DNA from: Methanoregula sp.
GTDB taxonomy: Archaea; Halobacteriota; Methanomicrobia; Methanomicrobiales; Methanospirillaceae
Direction: 5' to 3'
NCBI RefSeq assembly: GCF_023227875.1
Contig: NZ_JALOCH010000005.1
Coordinates: 152,853-216,852, forward strand
Length of the DNA: 64,000 nucleotides
The position numbers and the translations under genes are program-made. Numbering within the stretch: position 1 is the first letter of the stretch; each line of letters starts with the position of its first letter. Under the pieces are notes generated by a model. That model was not told the origin of the DNA. It worked only from the letters and a program-made list of their open reading frames with translations, and searched no databases. Shown in pieces: positions 43,251 through 51,449 of the stretch.

Positions 43251-44654
43251 TCAGGTTCTTTTTGTATCCCTCACCATCGATGACGAGACGATGACAATGA
43301 TGCAGAACAGGACTCCTGCCACGATTGCAGCATTAAAACCCGACATGAATGCAGGAACAGGAAGGCCAGCCTGCGAACCATGGTCTCCTGAAAAATACGA
43401 GAATATCGCGGTAAACAGTGCCGTTCCCAGAGCAGTTCCAAAATAAATGGACGTGCTCATTATCCCCGATGCCATCTCCCGTTTGTCTTCACCGGAATGT
43501 TCAATTATCCTGCTGGATCCGGCACTCATAAACGGCCCGAACCCGATACCCATGATGATCAGGGCGACAATTAAAAGACCCGTGCCGCTGTTCGAAGAAA
43601 GGAACAGCATCATCAGGAACGTTACCAGAAAGACAACTGATGAGACCACGCAGACTTTTCCTGCTCCGGTTTTATCCGCAAGCATTCCTCCTACGGGACT
43701 CAAAACGGTGATGATAATGGAGGGAATAAGGAGGAACAGCCCGGCCTCTCCCGGACTCATCGACATGATAAACTGAAGGTAAAACGGCAGGATCAGGAGA
43801 AGGCCCCCGTATGCAAGCATTGCAAACGAATATGAAAGGGTTGAACAGGTAAAATTCCTGTTCAAAAACAGGGACAGATCAATAACAGGATCCATGGCTT
43901 TTTTCTCTGCAAGGGCAAACAACAGGAACACTACTGCCGACAGGAAAAGAAGGTTCACGGGAGTTATGAGCCCCTCGGATCTTTCTCCAATAAAACCCAT
44001 CGGGAGAATGAACAGCGTCATGGCAATGAAAAACAGGACTGCCCCCGGATAGTCAAAAGCACGGGGTGCGGCAATGGGGGGCGCGTCATCGGCAAGGATA
44101 GAGTGAGCAAGGACAATAGCGATGATCCCGATAGGGAGGTTGATTAAGAAGATCCAGTGCCAGCTCAGGTATTCAGTGATCAGGCCCCCGGCAACCGGAC
44201 CGAGCGCAAAGGCCAGTGCTGATGCGGCAGCTATCACCCCGAGAGATTTGGCACGTTCTGATTCCCTGACATGAAGTGCAATCGTTGCAACGGCAGAGGG
44301 TGCGATCATTGCCGCCCCAAGACCCTGAAATGCCCTGAATGCGATAAGCGCCTCGATGTTCCATGAAACAGCGCACAGAAGTGAGGCCAGCGTAAAGATG
44401 GCAAGCCCGCCGATATAGATCTTTTTAGTGCCGGCAAAGGTGGAGATTTTTGCAAATATCACCATCAGGCTGCTCAATACGACAAGATAGATGGTCAAAA
44501 CGAGCGATGCGAGACTGATATCTGCATTGAAACTGGCAGCGATCTGCGGAAGCGAGACGTTGACGATTGCACCATCAAGGCCATCCATAAATGCCCCGAT
44601 TCCCACAACAAAAAGGATCAGGCCGGTGGAAACCGCATGATTATTGGAGTTCAT
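43251..44654 (-). CDS. MFS transporter, DHA2 (14-helix) drug-efflux type
   Basis: A 467-residue major facilitator protein of the EmrB/QacA type. GAFMDGLDGAIVNVSLPQIA is the first-helix D1-type motif. Others are LGVIAAASALAFALGPVAGG (motif C region) and YLSWHWIFLINLPIG. Hydrophobic segments continue to the end, fitting 14 helices. It likely exports drugs or metabolites. Base composition seems richer in A/T than in neighbouring genes, so it may have come by transfer. No regulator is adjacent. Confidence 0.88.
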   Translation of the reverse strand: MNSNNHAVSTGLILFVVGIGAFMDGLDGAIVNVSLPQIAASFNADISLASLVLTIYLVVLSSLMVIFAKISTFAGTKKIYIGGLAIFTLASLLCAVSWNIEALIAFRAFQGLGAAMIAPSAVATIALHVRESERAKSLGVIAAASALAFALGPVAGGLITEYLSWHWIFLINLPIGIIAIVLAHSILADDAPPIAAPRAFDYPGAVLFFIAMTLFILPMGFIGERSEGLITPVNLLFLSAVVFLLFALAEKKAMDPVIDLSLFLNRNFTCSTLSYSFAMLAYGGLLLILPFYLQFIMSMSPGEAGLFLLIPSIIITVLSPVGGMLADKTGAGKVCVVSSVVFLVTFLMMLFLSSNSGTGLLIVALIIMGIGFGPFMSAGSSRIIEHSGEDKREMASGIMSTSIYFGTALGTALFTAIFSYFSGDHGSQAGLPVPAFMSGFNAAIVAGVLFCIIVIVSSSMVRDTKRT

Positions 44655-44734
44655 TATACGATGATTACCTGCATGAGTCAAAAAGATGATTGAATTGAAG
44701 TTTCCTGATTAAACGCGGAGTTCAGGTTCCCCTG

Positions 44735-45160
44735 GGTTCAACTGGGGGTTACCCACCCCTCCCATTTCGTTGGATCGGATCCGGCGCAGGGTACCTCCCA
44801 TCAACAGGGGGAGAGGTAGCTACCTCTCTGAGTATGGGAAGGGAGGGTACCCCCCTCTGCTCATTTTGCCGGAAGTGCCGGATATTCCTTGCTCCGTCGG
44901 AAGTTCCACGGGAGCTATCACGGTTGATCATGCAGGCAAGGGGGGTGGGTACCCCTCCGTAACCGGGAGGGATAGGTCGGGGGACCCCCCCTCAAAATTT
45001 TAAAATGGGGTGGAGGGGGGTACCTCCTGCTGAGGGAGGGGGGACTACCCCCCTCCGGTTTTGGTGTTCCGGTGTACAATCTCCGACATGATGTGGGAAA
45101 GACGGGATAGTTGGCGGTGGCCGGACCGGAAAGGGAGTGGGAGGATACCCCCCCCACCAG
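44735..45160. repeat. Cluster of G/C palindromes with GGTACC cores
   Basis: A gene-free stretch holding many palindromes. GAGAGGTAG/CTACCTCTC at 44811-44828 is a perfect 18-bp palindrome. GGTACC cores lie at 44790-44795, 44846-44851, 44948-44953 and 45019-45024, mostly in runs of G then C. GGAGGGGGG/CCCCCCTCC with an ACTA loop is at 45035-45056. Related G-C runs are at 44744-44760, 44979-44990 and 45137-45156. Spacing is irregular, unlike CRISPR. Confidence 0.7.
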
Positions 45161-45494
45161 CGGGATTCCGGAGAGGCTGGCCGGATCCATGATCACCTAT
45201 CAGCCACATCATCCGGTTCGCGAGATTGATGCAGAATCATACGTCCCAACACAAACCCTCTTGCCCTCAAAACAACCAGACTTTCCTTAACACAAATCCA
45301 CATGATTAGAAAATCCCGCATAATCGCCCGATTTTTAATTCGGGCTTAATATATCCTTCTATCGCCGGCATTATTTCGAAACCTTTTAATCAAGATCTTA
45401 CCAACTTTACACTAACCACAAAGAGTATCTACTCGATGTGCGTGGCATTGCATTTTGAATACTCTCGTGCATTCGCACGCAGGGAGGAGGCTAA
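45161..45494 (+). promoter_or_regulatory. mtr promoter region and leader
   Basis: No gene is seen. CTTAATATATCC (45345-45356) is a TATA box, giving a start near 45378 and a leader of about 115 bases. Just before it GCCCGA (45326-45331) and TCGGGC (45340-45345) make a 6-bp inverted repeat with an 8-base loop, a possible operator. In the leader GAGTA-TC-TACTC (45424-45435) is a small palindrome. GGGAGGAGG precedes ATG 45495. Confidence 0.55.
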
Positions 45495-46394
45495 ATGGAA
45501 CATATTGTATTTGGCATTGGAATTACTGCATTGACAGGAGCTCTTGCCACTGTAGCCGGTTCTGCGGAAGATACTGAATCCAACATCGGGTCACAAGGTG
45601 ACCCGAACTCACAGGTTCAGCTCGCACCCCAGATGGGATTCCTTCACCGCATCTTCAACAAGGCGGTTGCAGGAGAACCCCCGGCATACGGTCTCTGGTG
45701 TGCATTGGGCGCTGGTCTCGCATGGGCCTTTATGGCAATGCAGTTTAACGCGGTTCTTGCTATTGTTCTCGGTTCTGTACTCGCAGTCTTTGTACAGGGC
45801 GTTTACGCAACAACCGCATACGTTGGCAGGACCGCGAGCCTGTCCAAGTTCGGGCAGCCGGTCTACGTGGACATCCTTAAGTCCATGACGACGGTTACCA
45901 TGGCACATGCCTTTATTGCGATCTTCGCAACCGTGGCACTCTGTCAGCTGATCAACGGAGCACTGGGACACCCGTTCCCGCTGCCGCTGCTCGGCCTTGT
46001 CTGGGGTATCGCACTCGGTGCAGCAGGATCTGCAACGGGCAACCCGTACTACGGGAAGGAACGCCAGTACCAGAACCAGAAGTTCGGTGCAGGTGTCCCG
46101 ATCTCGGCGTCAGGTAACATCGTCCGCTATGCAGAAGCAGGCGAGCGCAACTCACTCGACAACGGGTGGTTTACCACGAAGATCGGTGGTTCCGCAGCCG
46201 GTGTCTGTTTTGGTCTGATTGTCTTCCTCGAACTCTGGCGTACCGTTCTCTTTGAGCAGGTCGCAGCCGGGTGGGGCGCAATCGTTGTCGGTGTCCTCAT
46301 GATCCTCGTATTCACGGTCATCGACCGGTATATCGAGGTCTGGGCACGGAAGAACTACGGACCCTACACCGAGGCAAAGGAGGCATCCTCATGA
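45495..46394 (+). CDS. mtrE: Methyl-H4MPT:coenzyme M methyltransferase subunit E
   Basis: A 299-residue integral membrane subunit of the sodium-pumping Mtr complex. Six or more hydrophobic segments; conserved GSAEDTESNIGSQGDPNSQV at the N-terminus, and GAAGSATGNPYYGKERQYQN in the middle. MtrE with C and D forms the sodium-translocating membrane part. First gene of the operon; it overlaps mtrD by 4 bp. Confidence 0.97.
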   Translation: MEHIVFGIGITALTGALATVAGSAEDTESNIGSQGDPNSQVQLAPQMGFLHRIFNKAVAGEPPAYGLWCALGAGLAWAFMAMQFNAVLAIVLGSVLAVFVQGVYATTAYVGRTASLSKFGQPVYVDILKSMTTVTMAHAFIAIFATVALCQLINGALGHPFPLPLLGLVWGIALGAAGSATGNPYYGKERQYQNQKFGAGVPISASGNIVRYAEAGERNSLDNGWFTTKIGGSAAGVCFGLIVFLELWRTVLFEQVAAGWGAIVVGVLMILVFTVIDRYIEVWARKNYGPYTEAKEASS

Positions 46395-47227
46395 GCGCAG
46401 TCGCAGCAAAACCCACAGCAGGCAGCGCAATGAACCCGGCCGCGATGGCGATCGGTGGTGTGATGTTCCTGATCCTCATCGGGATCTGCTACTTCATTTA
46501 CCCGATCGGGGTCATGCCGCTCATTCTTATCGTAGTCGGCGGCGTCCTGATCGGTTTCGGCGTCCACTTCGTCCCTGTCGGCGGTGCACCCGCTGCAATG
46601 GGACAGGCTCCCGGTATTGCGACCGGTGTCGCGATGCTCGCAGCTGGTGGCGGTCTTGCCGGTCTCTTCGGTGGCGCATGGGCTGCCGCAGCAGGACAGG
46701 ACGCCCTCGTTGTCGTCATTACCGGCGGCATTGGTGGCGGCCTGATGATGGCAATCACCTGTATGATGGTGAACTTTGTCTATGTCTTCGGCATGGGTAT
46801 TCCCGCAGCATCCGGTAAGGTTGCAAAGGACCCGATCACCGGTGACACCCAGGCAGAGTACAAGTCACAGGGAACTGAGGGACACGGTCTTCCGTTCATC
46901 TCGTTCGTTGGCGGTGTCCTCGGCGGTATCTTTGCAGGTGCCGGCGGTACGCTCATCTACCTTGAGCTCCTCGAAGTCTACACGGCAGCACTTCCCACCG
47001 TTATGGGAATCACCGCAACACAGGTCGTGCCAATTGCAGTCTCTGCAGCCGGTATGTTCGCCGTGGGCATGTTCCTCGTGAATGCAGTGCTCACTGCGTA
47101 CAACATCACGGGAACCATTGAAGGTCCCCACGACCCGAAATTCAAACGCTGGCCACGGTCGGTCGTTGCATCAGCTGTCGCATCAGCCCTTTGCGGACTT
47201 GTGGCGATCCTGATCGTTGCAATGTGA
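46391..47227 (+). CDS. mtrD: Methyl-H4MPT:coenzyme M methyltransferase subunit D
   Basis: A 278-residue integral membrane subunit with about six helices and Gly-rich loops such as GGIGGGLMMAITCMMVNF and GGVLGGIFAGAGGT. ATG 46391 overlaps the mtrE stop (ATGA). Forms the membrane core with MtrC and MtrE. Confidence 0.96.
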   Translation: MSAVAAKPTAGSAMNPAAMAIGGVMFLILIGICYFIYPIGVMPLILIVVGGVLIGFGVHFVPVGGAPAAMGQAPGIATGVAMLAAGGGLAGLFGGAWAAAAGQDALVVVITGGIGGGLMMAITCMMVNFVYVFGMGIPAASGKVAKDPITGDTQAEYKSQGTEGHGLPFISFVGGVLGGIFAGAGGTLIYLELLEVYTAALPTVMGITATQVVPIAVSAAGMFAVGMFLVNAVLTAYNITGTIEGPHDPKFKRWPRSVVASAVASALCGLVAILIVAM

Positions 47228-47237
47228 GGTGTTGAAG

Positions 47238-48086
47238 ATGACAGTAAAAGTTGAAGTAATTGAAGGCGGCATCCCGCACAATAAGATCATGATTGCGGGC
47301 ATTGTCAGCACGCTCGTCTGTCTCTACCTGACCTACCTCAATGTGCTCACCAGCACCGAGATGTTCTCGTTCTTCGGGGGCCTCGCGGTGATCGCAGCAT
47401 TGATCTGGGGGAGCCACACCATCAAGGTGCTCTGCAGTTACGGTATTGGTACTGGTGTACCTTCGGCAGGTATGATCGCATTCGGCTCGGGTGTTATCGC
47501 AATGCTGCTTGCTACCAAGTTCGGCTTCTATGCGCCGATCGTGGCAGCAGTCCTTGCAGCTATCATTGGTTTCATCCTCGGATATGTTTCCAACAACATC
47601 CTGAACATGAAGATCCCGGCCATGGTGCAGGCACTGACCGAAATGGCAGTTGTCGGTGCACTGTCCCTCATGGGCTTTGCAGCACTCATCACCGGCGGGT
47701 TCACCTTTGCAGGCCTGACAACAGGTCACGTAACCGTCATGGGTATGACCCTGTTGACCCACGAACAGTCATTCCTCGGTGGATGTCTGATTGCGGTCGC
47801 ATTCCTGCTCGGGGCAATTGCAATCCAGCACCCGTTCAACGCGTGCCTCGGACCCGGTTGGACTCAGGACCGCATGCTCATGCTCACCGCAGAATGCGGG
47901 TTCCTCTCTATGCTCGTCGCAGCTATCATGTCCTTTGCCCTGATCAGCACGGGATCGGCACTCATTTCGCTGATCATTGCAATCATCGGCTGGGCATACA
48001 CCTACAACGAGTACATGGTCCTTTCGAAGCGCGATGCAGCAGCATGGCTCGATGCAAAACCGATTCCTGAAGTGGAGGGACACTAA
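47238..48086 (+). CDS. mtrC: Methyl-H4MPT:coenzyme M methyltransferase subunit C
   Basis: A 282-residue integral membrane subunit. Begins MTVKVEVIEGGIPHNKIM and has about seven helices with conserved QHPFNACLGPGWTQDRM before the last ones. GTGAGGTG precedes ATG 47238. It would share sodium transport with MtrD and MtrE. Confidence 0.96.
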   Translation: MTVKVEVIEGGIPHNKIMIAGIVSTLVCLYLTYLNVLTSTEMFSFFGGLAVIAALIWGSHTIKVLCSYGIGTGVPSAGMIAFGSGVIAMLLATKFGFYAPIVAAVLAAIIGFILGYVSNNILNMKIPAMVQALTEMAVVGALSLMGFAALITGGFTFAGLTTGHVTVMGMTLLTHEQSFLGGCLIAVAFLLGAIAIQHPFNACLGPGWTQDRMLMLTAECGFLSMLVAAIMSFALISTGSALISLIIAIIGWAYTYNEYMVLSKRDAAAWLDAKPIPEVEGH

Positions 48087-48087
48087 C

Positions 48088-48381
48088 ATGGGATACGTTA
48101 TTGTTCTCCCGGAATTCGGGCTTGTCGCTGACCCCATGGTCGGCATTGTGACCTCTGCAGGAGAGTCGCTTGCACCGGTCATCGAAAAGGTAGCAATCCT
48201 CGAAGCAACCAGCAACGATCTAATCAACATGCTCTCCGGAGAAGGCAACCTCCTCGCCTCGTTCCCGAACAGGGATCACGGGCTTGCAATCGGTGGCACG
48301 ATCACGTCGTTCTGGTATGGACTTGCCATTGGATTATTCATTGCCGGAATCATTGCATTCCAGATGATCAAGGTGATCTAA
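48088..48381 (+). CDS. mtrB: Methyl-H4MPT:coenzyme M methyltransferase subunit B
   Basis: A 97-residue subunit with one C-terminal transmembrane helix (YGLAIGLFIAGIIAFQMIKVI) and a cytoplasmic N-terminal part starting MGYVIVLPEFGLVADPMVG. MtrB helps anchor the peripheral domains. ATG 48088 lies one base after the mtrC stop; GTGGAGGG upstream is the ribosome-binding site. Confidence 0.95.
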   Translation: MGYVIVLPEFGLVADPMVGIVTSAGESLAPVIEKVAILEATSNDLINMLSGEGNLLASFPNRDHGLAIGGTITSFWYGLAIGLFIAGIIAFQMIKVI

Positions 48382-48382
48382 C

Positions 48383-49105
48383 ATGGCAGATAAGAAATCA
48401 CCAGCAAGCGGCTGGCCACTCATCAAGGGCGACTTCCACTCAGGAGACGCAAACAGCCCCGTGGCTGTCGTCACCATGGGTTCACACCTTGACGAACAGG
48501 GTATCTGCGATGCCGGCGCGGCACTCTGCGGATCCTGTAAGACCGAGAACCTCGGTCTCGAAAAGGTCATCGCCAACGTTATTGCCAACCCCAATATCAG
48601 GTTCGTCCTCTTCGTCGGTACTGAAGTCAAAGGTCACCTCTCTGGCCAGACCTTCGCTGCACTCCACAAGAATGGTGTGAAGGAAGGACGGGTCGTCGGC
48701 GCTGAAGGTGCAATTCCCTTCATTGAAAACCTCACTGACGTTAATATCAAGCGCTTCCAGGAACAGACGGAAATCGTCAACATCATGGAAAGCGAAGATC
48801 TCGGCACTATCAAGGCCAAGATCAACGAACTCAAGGCTAAAGACCCGGGTGCGTTCGCTGCCGATGCAATGGTCGTCGAAGTCAAGGAAGCTGCCGGTGG
48901 GGCCGAAGAGGCCGGCGGGGAAGCCCGTCCGCTCTCTGGAGAGATGGCACTGATCACTGCCCGCATGAAGGTCATCGAGAAGATGGTGACGGATATCGGA
49001 TACCGGGACAAGTTTGCCGCCGGGGTCTATGCAGGTAAGATCGAAGGCCTGATGATCGGTCTGATCGTCTCGTTTGCCCTGGTCGGATTACTCATGCTGG
49101 GGTGA
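48383..49105 (+). CDS. mtrA: Methyl-H4MPT:coenzyme M methyltransferase subunit A
   Basis: A 240-residue MtrA with a cytoplasmic cobamide-binding domain (residues 1 to about 170) and one C-terminal helix (MIGLIVSFALVGLLML). The His of EVKGHLSGQ is the expected lower ligand of cobalt. The methyl group passes from MtrH to the cobamide and on to CoM. Its first 519 bp are almost identical to those of the fusion gene at 49325. After that the linker differs: GGAEEAGGEARPLSGEM and a short helix lead to the anchor. Overlaps the frame of mtrF by a few bases. Confidence 0.96.
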   Translation: MADKKSPASGWPLIKGDFHSGDANSPVAVVTMGSHLDEQGICDAGAALCGSCKTENLGLEKVIANVIANPNIRFVLFVGTEVKGHLSGQTFAALHKNGVKEGRVVGAEGAIPFIENLTDVNIKRFQEQTEIVNIMESEDLGTIKAKINELKAKDPGAFAADAMVVEVKEAAGGAEEAGGEARPLSGEMALITARMKVIEKMVTDIGYRDKFAAGVYAGKIEGLMIGLIVSFALVGLLMLG

Positions 49106-49110
49106 AAAAG

Positions 49111-49314
49111 ATGGCAGAAGAAGCAAAATCAACCGGACCGGTCAGGATGGTGGCGATCGAGAACATGGTGGAGAACATCCGCTACAAGTCGCAGATCCTC
49201 GCCAGGACCAACAAGATTGACTCGGCAGTCACCGCAAGCGGTTTAGTCGGGTTCACAGCAGGGTTACTCCTTGCATTGATCCTGATTGTGCTGCCTATAG
49301 TACTGGTGGGATGA
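49111..49314 (+). CDS. mtrF: Methyl-H4MPT:coenzyme M methyltransferase subunit F
   Basis: A 67-residue subunit with IENMVENIRYKSQILAR followed by one transmembrane helix (GFTAGLLLALILIVLPIVLV). This layout matches MtrF, whose N-terminal part resembles a stretch of MtrA. ATG 49111 is preferred over GTG 49102, as GGGTGA is then at the right spacing. Confidence 0.92.
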   Translation: MAEEAKSTGPVRMVAIENMVENIRYKSQILARTNKIDSAVTASGLVGFTAGLLLALILIVLPIVLVG

Positions 49315-49324
49315 GGTGAACAAG

Positions 49325-50062
49325 ATGGTAGACAAGAAATCACCAGCAAGTGGCTGGCCACTCATCAAGGGCGACTTCCACTCAGGAGACGCAAACAGCC
49401 CCGTGGCTGTCGTCACCATGGGTTCACACCTTGACGAACAGGGTATCTGCGATGCCGGCGCGGCACTCTGCGGATCCTGTAAGACCGAGAACCTCGGTCT
49501 CGAAAAGGTCATCGCCAACGTTATTGCCAACCCCAATATCAGGTTCGTCCTCTTCGTCGGTACTGAAGTCAAAGGTCACCTCTCTGGCCAGACCTTCGCT
49601 GCACTCCACAAGAATGGTGTGAAGGAAGGACGGGTCGTCGGCGCTGAAGGTGCAATTCCCTTCATTGAAAACCTCACTGACGTTAATATCAAGCGCTTCC
49701 AGGAACAGACGGAAATCGTCAACATCATGGAAAGCGAAGATCTCGGCGCTATCAAGGCCAAGATCAACGAACTCAAGGCTAAAGACCCGGGTGCGTTCGC
49801 TGCCGATGCAATGGTCGTCGAAGTCAAGGAAGCTGCCGGTGGGCAGGAAGTAGGCGCTGCAAGTGCGAACCCCCAGTTCCTCGAAGTCGAGAAGCGTCTT
49901 GACAAGATCGAGAAGAATATCGAGTTCGTGGATGCGGAGATTGCACAGCGTGTTGGACGAAAAATTGGTCGGGATATCGGCATACTGTACGGCCTCATGG
50001 CAGGCGTTATCGTATTTGTGATGCTGTTGTTTTTGTACCAGAAATTAATGGCAATGGTATAA
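49325..50062 (+). CDS. MtrA-MtrG fusion protein
   Basis: A 245-residue protein that joins two Mtr subunits. Residues 1-173 are a MtrA cobamide-binding domain, with the same EVKGHLSGQ ligand His; only A2V and one T to A change separate it from MtrA. After a short linker (EVGAASANPQ) residues 186-245 are a complete MtrG: FLEVEKRLDKIEKNIEF, AQRVGRKIGRDIGILYG and a C-terminal helix. MtrG is normally a separate gene at this place between mtrF and mtrH; no other mtrG exists here. GAGGTGA precedes ATG 49325. The complex may thus carry two cobamide domains per unit. Confidence 0.92.
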   Translation: MVDKKSPASGWPLIKGDFHSGDANSPVAVVTMGSHLDEQGICDAGAALCGSCKTENLGLEKVIANVIANPNIRFVLFVGTEVKGHLSGQTFAALHKNGVKEGRVVGAEGAIPFIENLTDVNIKRFQEQTEIVNIMESEDLGAIKAKINELKAKDPGAFAADAMVVEVKEAAGGQEVGAASANPQFLEVEKRLDKIEKNIEFVDAEIAQRVGRKIGRDIGILYGLMAGVIVFVMLLFLYQKLMAMV

Positions 50063-50079
50063 TGGAGGTGTGATAGAAC

Positions 50080-51117
50080 ATGTTCAGATTCGAAAAAGAA
50101 CAGAGCGTCTGGGACTTCAACGGCACCATGATTGGTGGTCAGCCCGGCGAGTACCCGACCGTACTGGGTGCATCGATCTTCTACAACAAGCACGAGTGCG
50201 TGCTTGACGACAAGAAAGGCACCATCGACAAGGCAAAGGCAGAAGCACTCTGGAACCGCTGTCAGGTCCTCTCAGACCTGACCGGCATTCCACACTTCAT
50301 CCAGATCATCGCGGAATACGGGGAAGCATTCGAGAGCTACTTTAACTGGTTCGACTCGATCGACAACAAGACCGCGTTCCTGATGGATTCATCAGTGCCC
50401 ACGGCACTTGCCCACGCTTGTAAATACGTGACCGAAGTCGGTCTCGCAAAGCGTGCGATCTACAACTCGATCAACGGGTCGATCCTGCCGGAGAGCATTG
50501 AAGCACTGAAGAACAGTGATGTGGATGCAGCCATTGTCCTTGCATTCAACCCTGCAGACCCGTCAGTCGCAGGAAGAGAGAAGGTGCTCGTCGAAGGCGG
50601 CGTTGCAGGTCAGACCAAGGGTATGCTCGATATCGCAAAGGAATGCGGTATCACCCGCCCGATCCTCGACACTGCAGCAACCCCCCTCGGCCTCGGAAGC
50701 GGCGGCTCATACCGTGAGATCCTTGCCTGCAAGGCAATCCACGGCTACCCGACCGGTGGTGCATACCACAACATGACCGTTTCCTGGACCTGGCTCAAGC
50801 GCTGGAAGGGAACAAGCAAGACCCCCTCACAGCTGGCGGTTGGATACGAGGGCAAGGATGTCCTCCTCAAGCAGATGTCCCACCACTACCTTGGCGGTAT
50901 TGAGGGCATAAAGCAGGCCGCATGGTCAGCACCCGATATCGGTTGCAACATGATTGCATCCACCCTCGGTGCAGACCTCATCATGTACGGACCTATCGAG
51001 AACGTAGAAGCAATGATCACTGCACAGGCCTACACGGACATCACCGTCCTTGAGGCAACCCGCCAGCTCGGGATCGAGTGCAAGGCAGAAAGCCACCCAA
51101 TCTTCAAACTTATTTAA
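50080..51117 (+). CDS. mtrH: Methyl-H4MPT:coenzyme M methyltransferase subunit H
   Basis: A 345-residue MtrH, the peripheral TIM-barrel subunit that moves the methyl group from methyl-tetrahydromethanopterin to the cobamide of MtrA. Start MFRFEKEQSVWDFNG, then GGQPGEYPTVLGASIFY and IVLAFNPADPSVAGR, ILDTAATPLGLGSGGSY. It is about 30 residues longer than the usual 310-316, with the extra part in the last third (around WKGTSKTPSQLAVGYEG). ATG 50080 follows GGAGGTGTGA. Last gene of the operon. Confidence 0.96.
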   Translation: MFRFEKEQSVWDFNGTMIGGQPGEYPTVLGASIFYNKHECVLDDKKGTIDKAKAEALWNRCQVLSDLTGIPHFIQIIAEYGEAFESYFNWFDSIDNKTAFLMDSSVPTALAHACKYVTEVGLAKRAIYNSINGSILPESIEALKNSDVDAAIVLAFNPADPSVAGREKVLVEGGVAGQTKGMLDIAKECGITRPILDTAATPLGLGSGGSYREILACKAIHGYPTGGAYHNMTVSWTWLKRWKGTSKTPSQLAVGYEGKDVLLKQMSHHYLGGIEGIKQAAWSAPDIGCNMIASTLGADLIMYGPIENVEAMITAQAYTDITVLEATRQLGIECKAESHPIFKLI

Positions 51118-51164
51118 TCCTATTTTTTTATCCGATACCCACACGAAGTGCGGGTAGAGGACCA

Positions 51165-51413
51165 GAAGAATTTATCAGATTTCTTCGAATTGGTGAGGGT
51201 TCGAAGAACCCGAACCACGAGAAGAAACCGCTAGGTTTCTTCGAAAGTCGGCTCCGCCTCCCTTCTTTTTCTCGAAGTCCTGATGGACTTCTTCGAATTC
51301 CGAAGAATTGAGCGAAGCGAGATTCGAGGACGAGAAGAATCCGTCAGGATTCTTCGAAGGTCGGCTCCGCCTCCCTTCTCTTTCTCGAAGTCCTGATGGA
51401 CTTCTTCGAATTC
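51165..51413. repeat. Hairpin-repeat array between mtrH and the TPR gene
   Basis: A row of hairpins: GGGTTC-GAA-GAACCC (51197-51211), GAAGAAACC-GCTA-GGTTTCTTC (51221-51242), GAAGTCC-TGAT-GGACTTC (51274-51291), GAAGAATCC-GTCA-GGATTCTTC (51334-51355) and GAAGTCC-TGAT-GGACTTC again (51387-51404). A 64-bp direct repeat (51237-51300 and 51350-51413) has two mismatches. The second and fourth stems differ by a paired A-T to T-A change, which keeps the stem. It lies between two converging genes. Confidence 0.8.
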
Positions 51414-51449
51414 TAAAAAAGAGAAAAAATAAAAAAATTTCTCATAAGA

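Noticed and set aside
44735..45160. CRISPR array or coding sequence in the GGTACC island
   Set aside because: Irregular spacing and degenerate palindromes; short frames here are G/C-run artefacts without protein features.
47142..47762. 206-codon minus-strand frame rich in Cys and His
   Set aside because: Antisense of mtrD/mtrC. The Cys/His richness mirrors Ala/Val/Met codons on the plus strand.
51165..51413. CRISPR array
   Set aside because: Units are not evenly spaced, the 'spacers' are themselves repeated, each repeat is a hairpin, and no cas gene is near.
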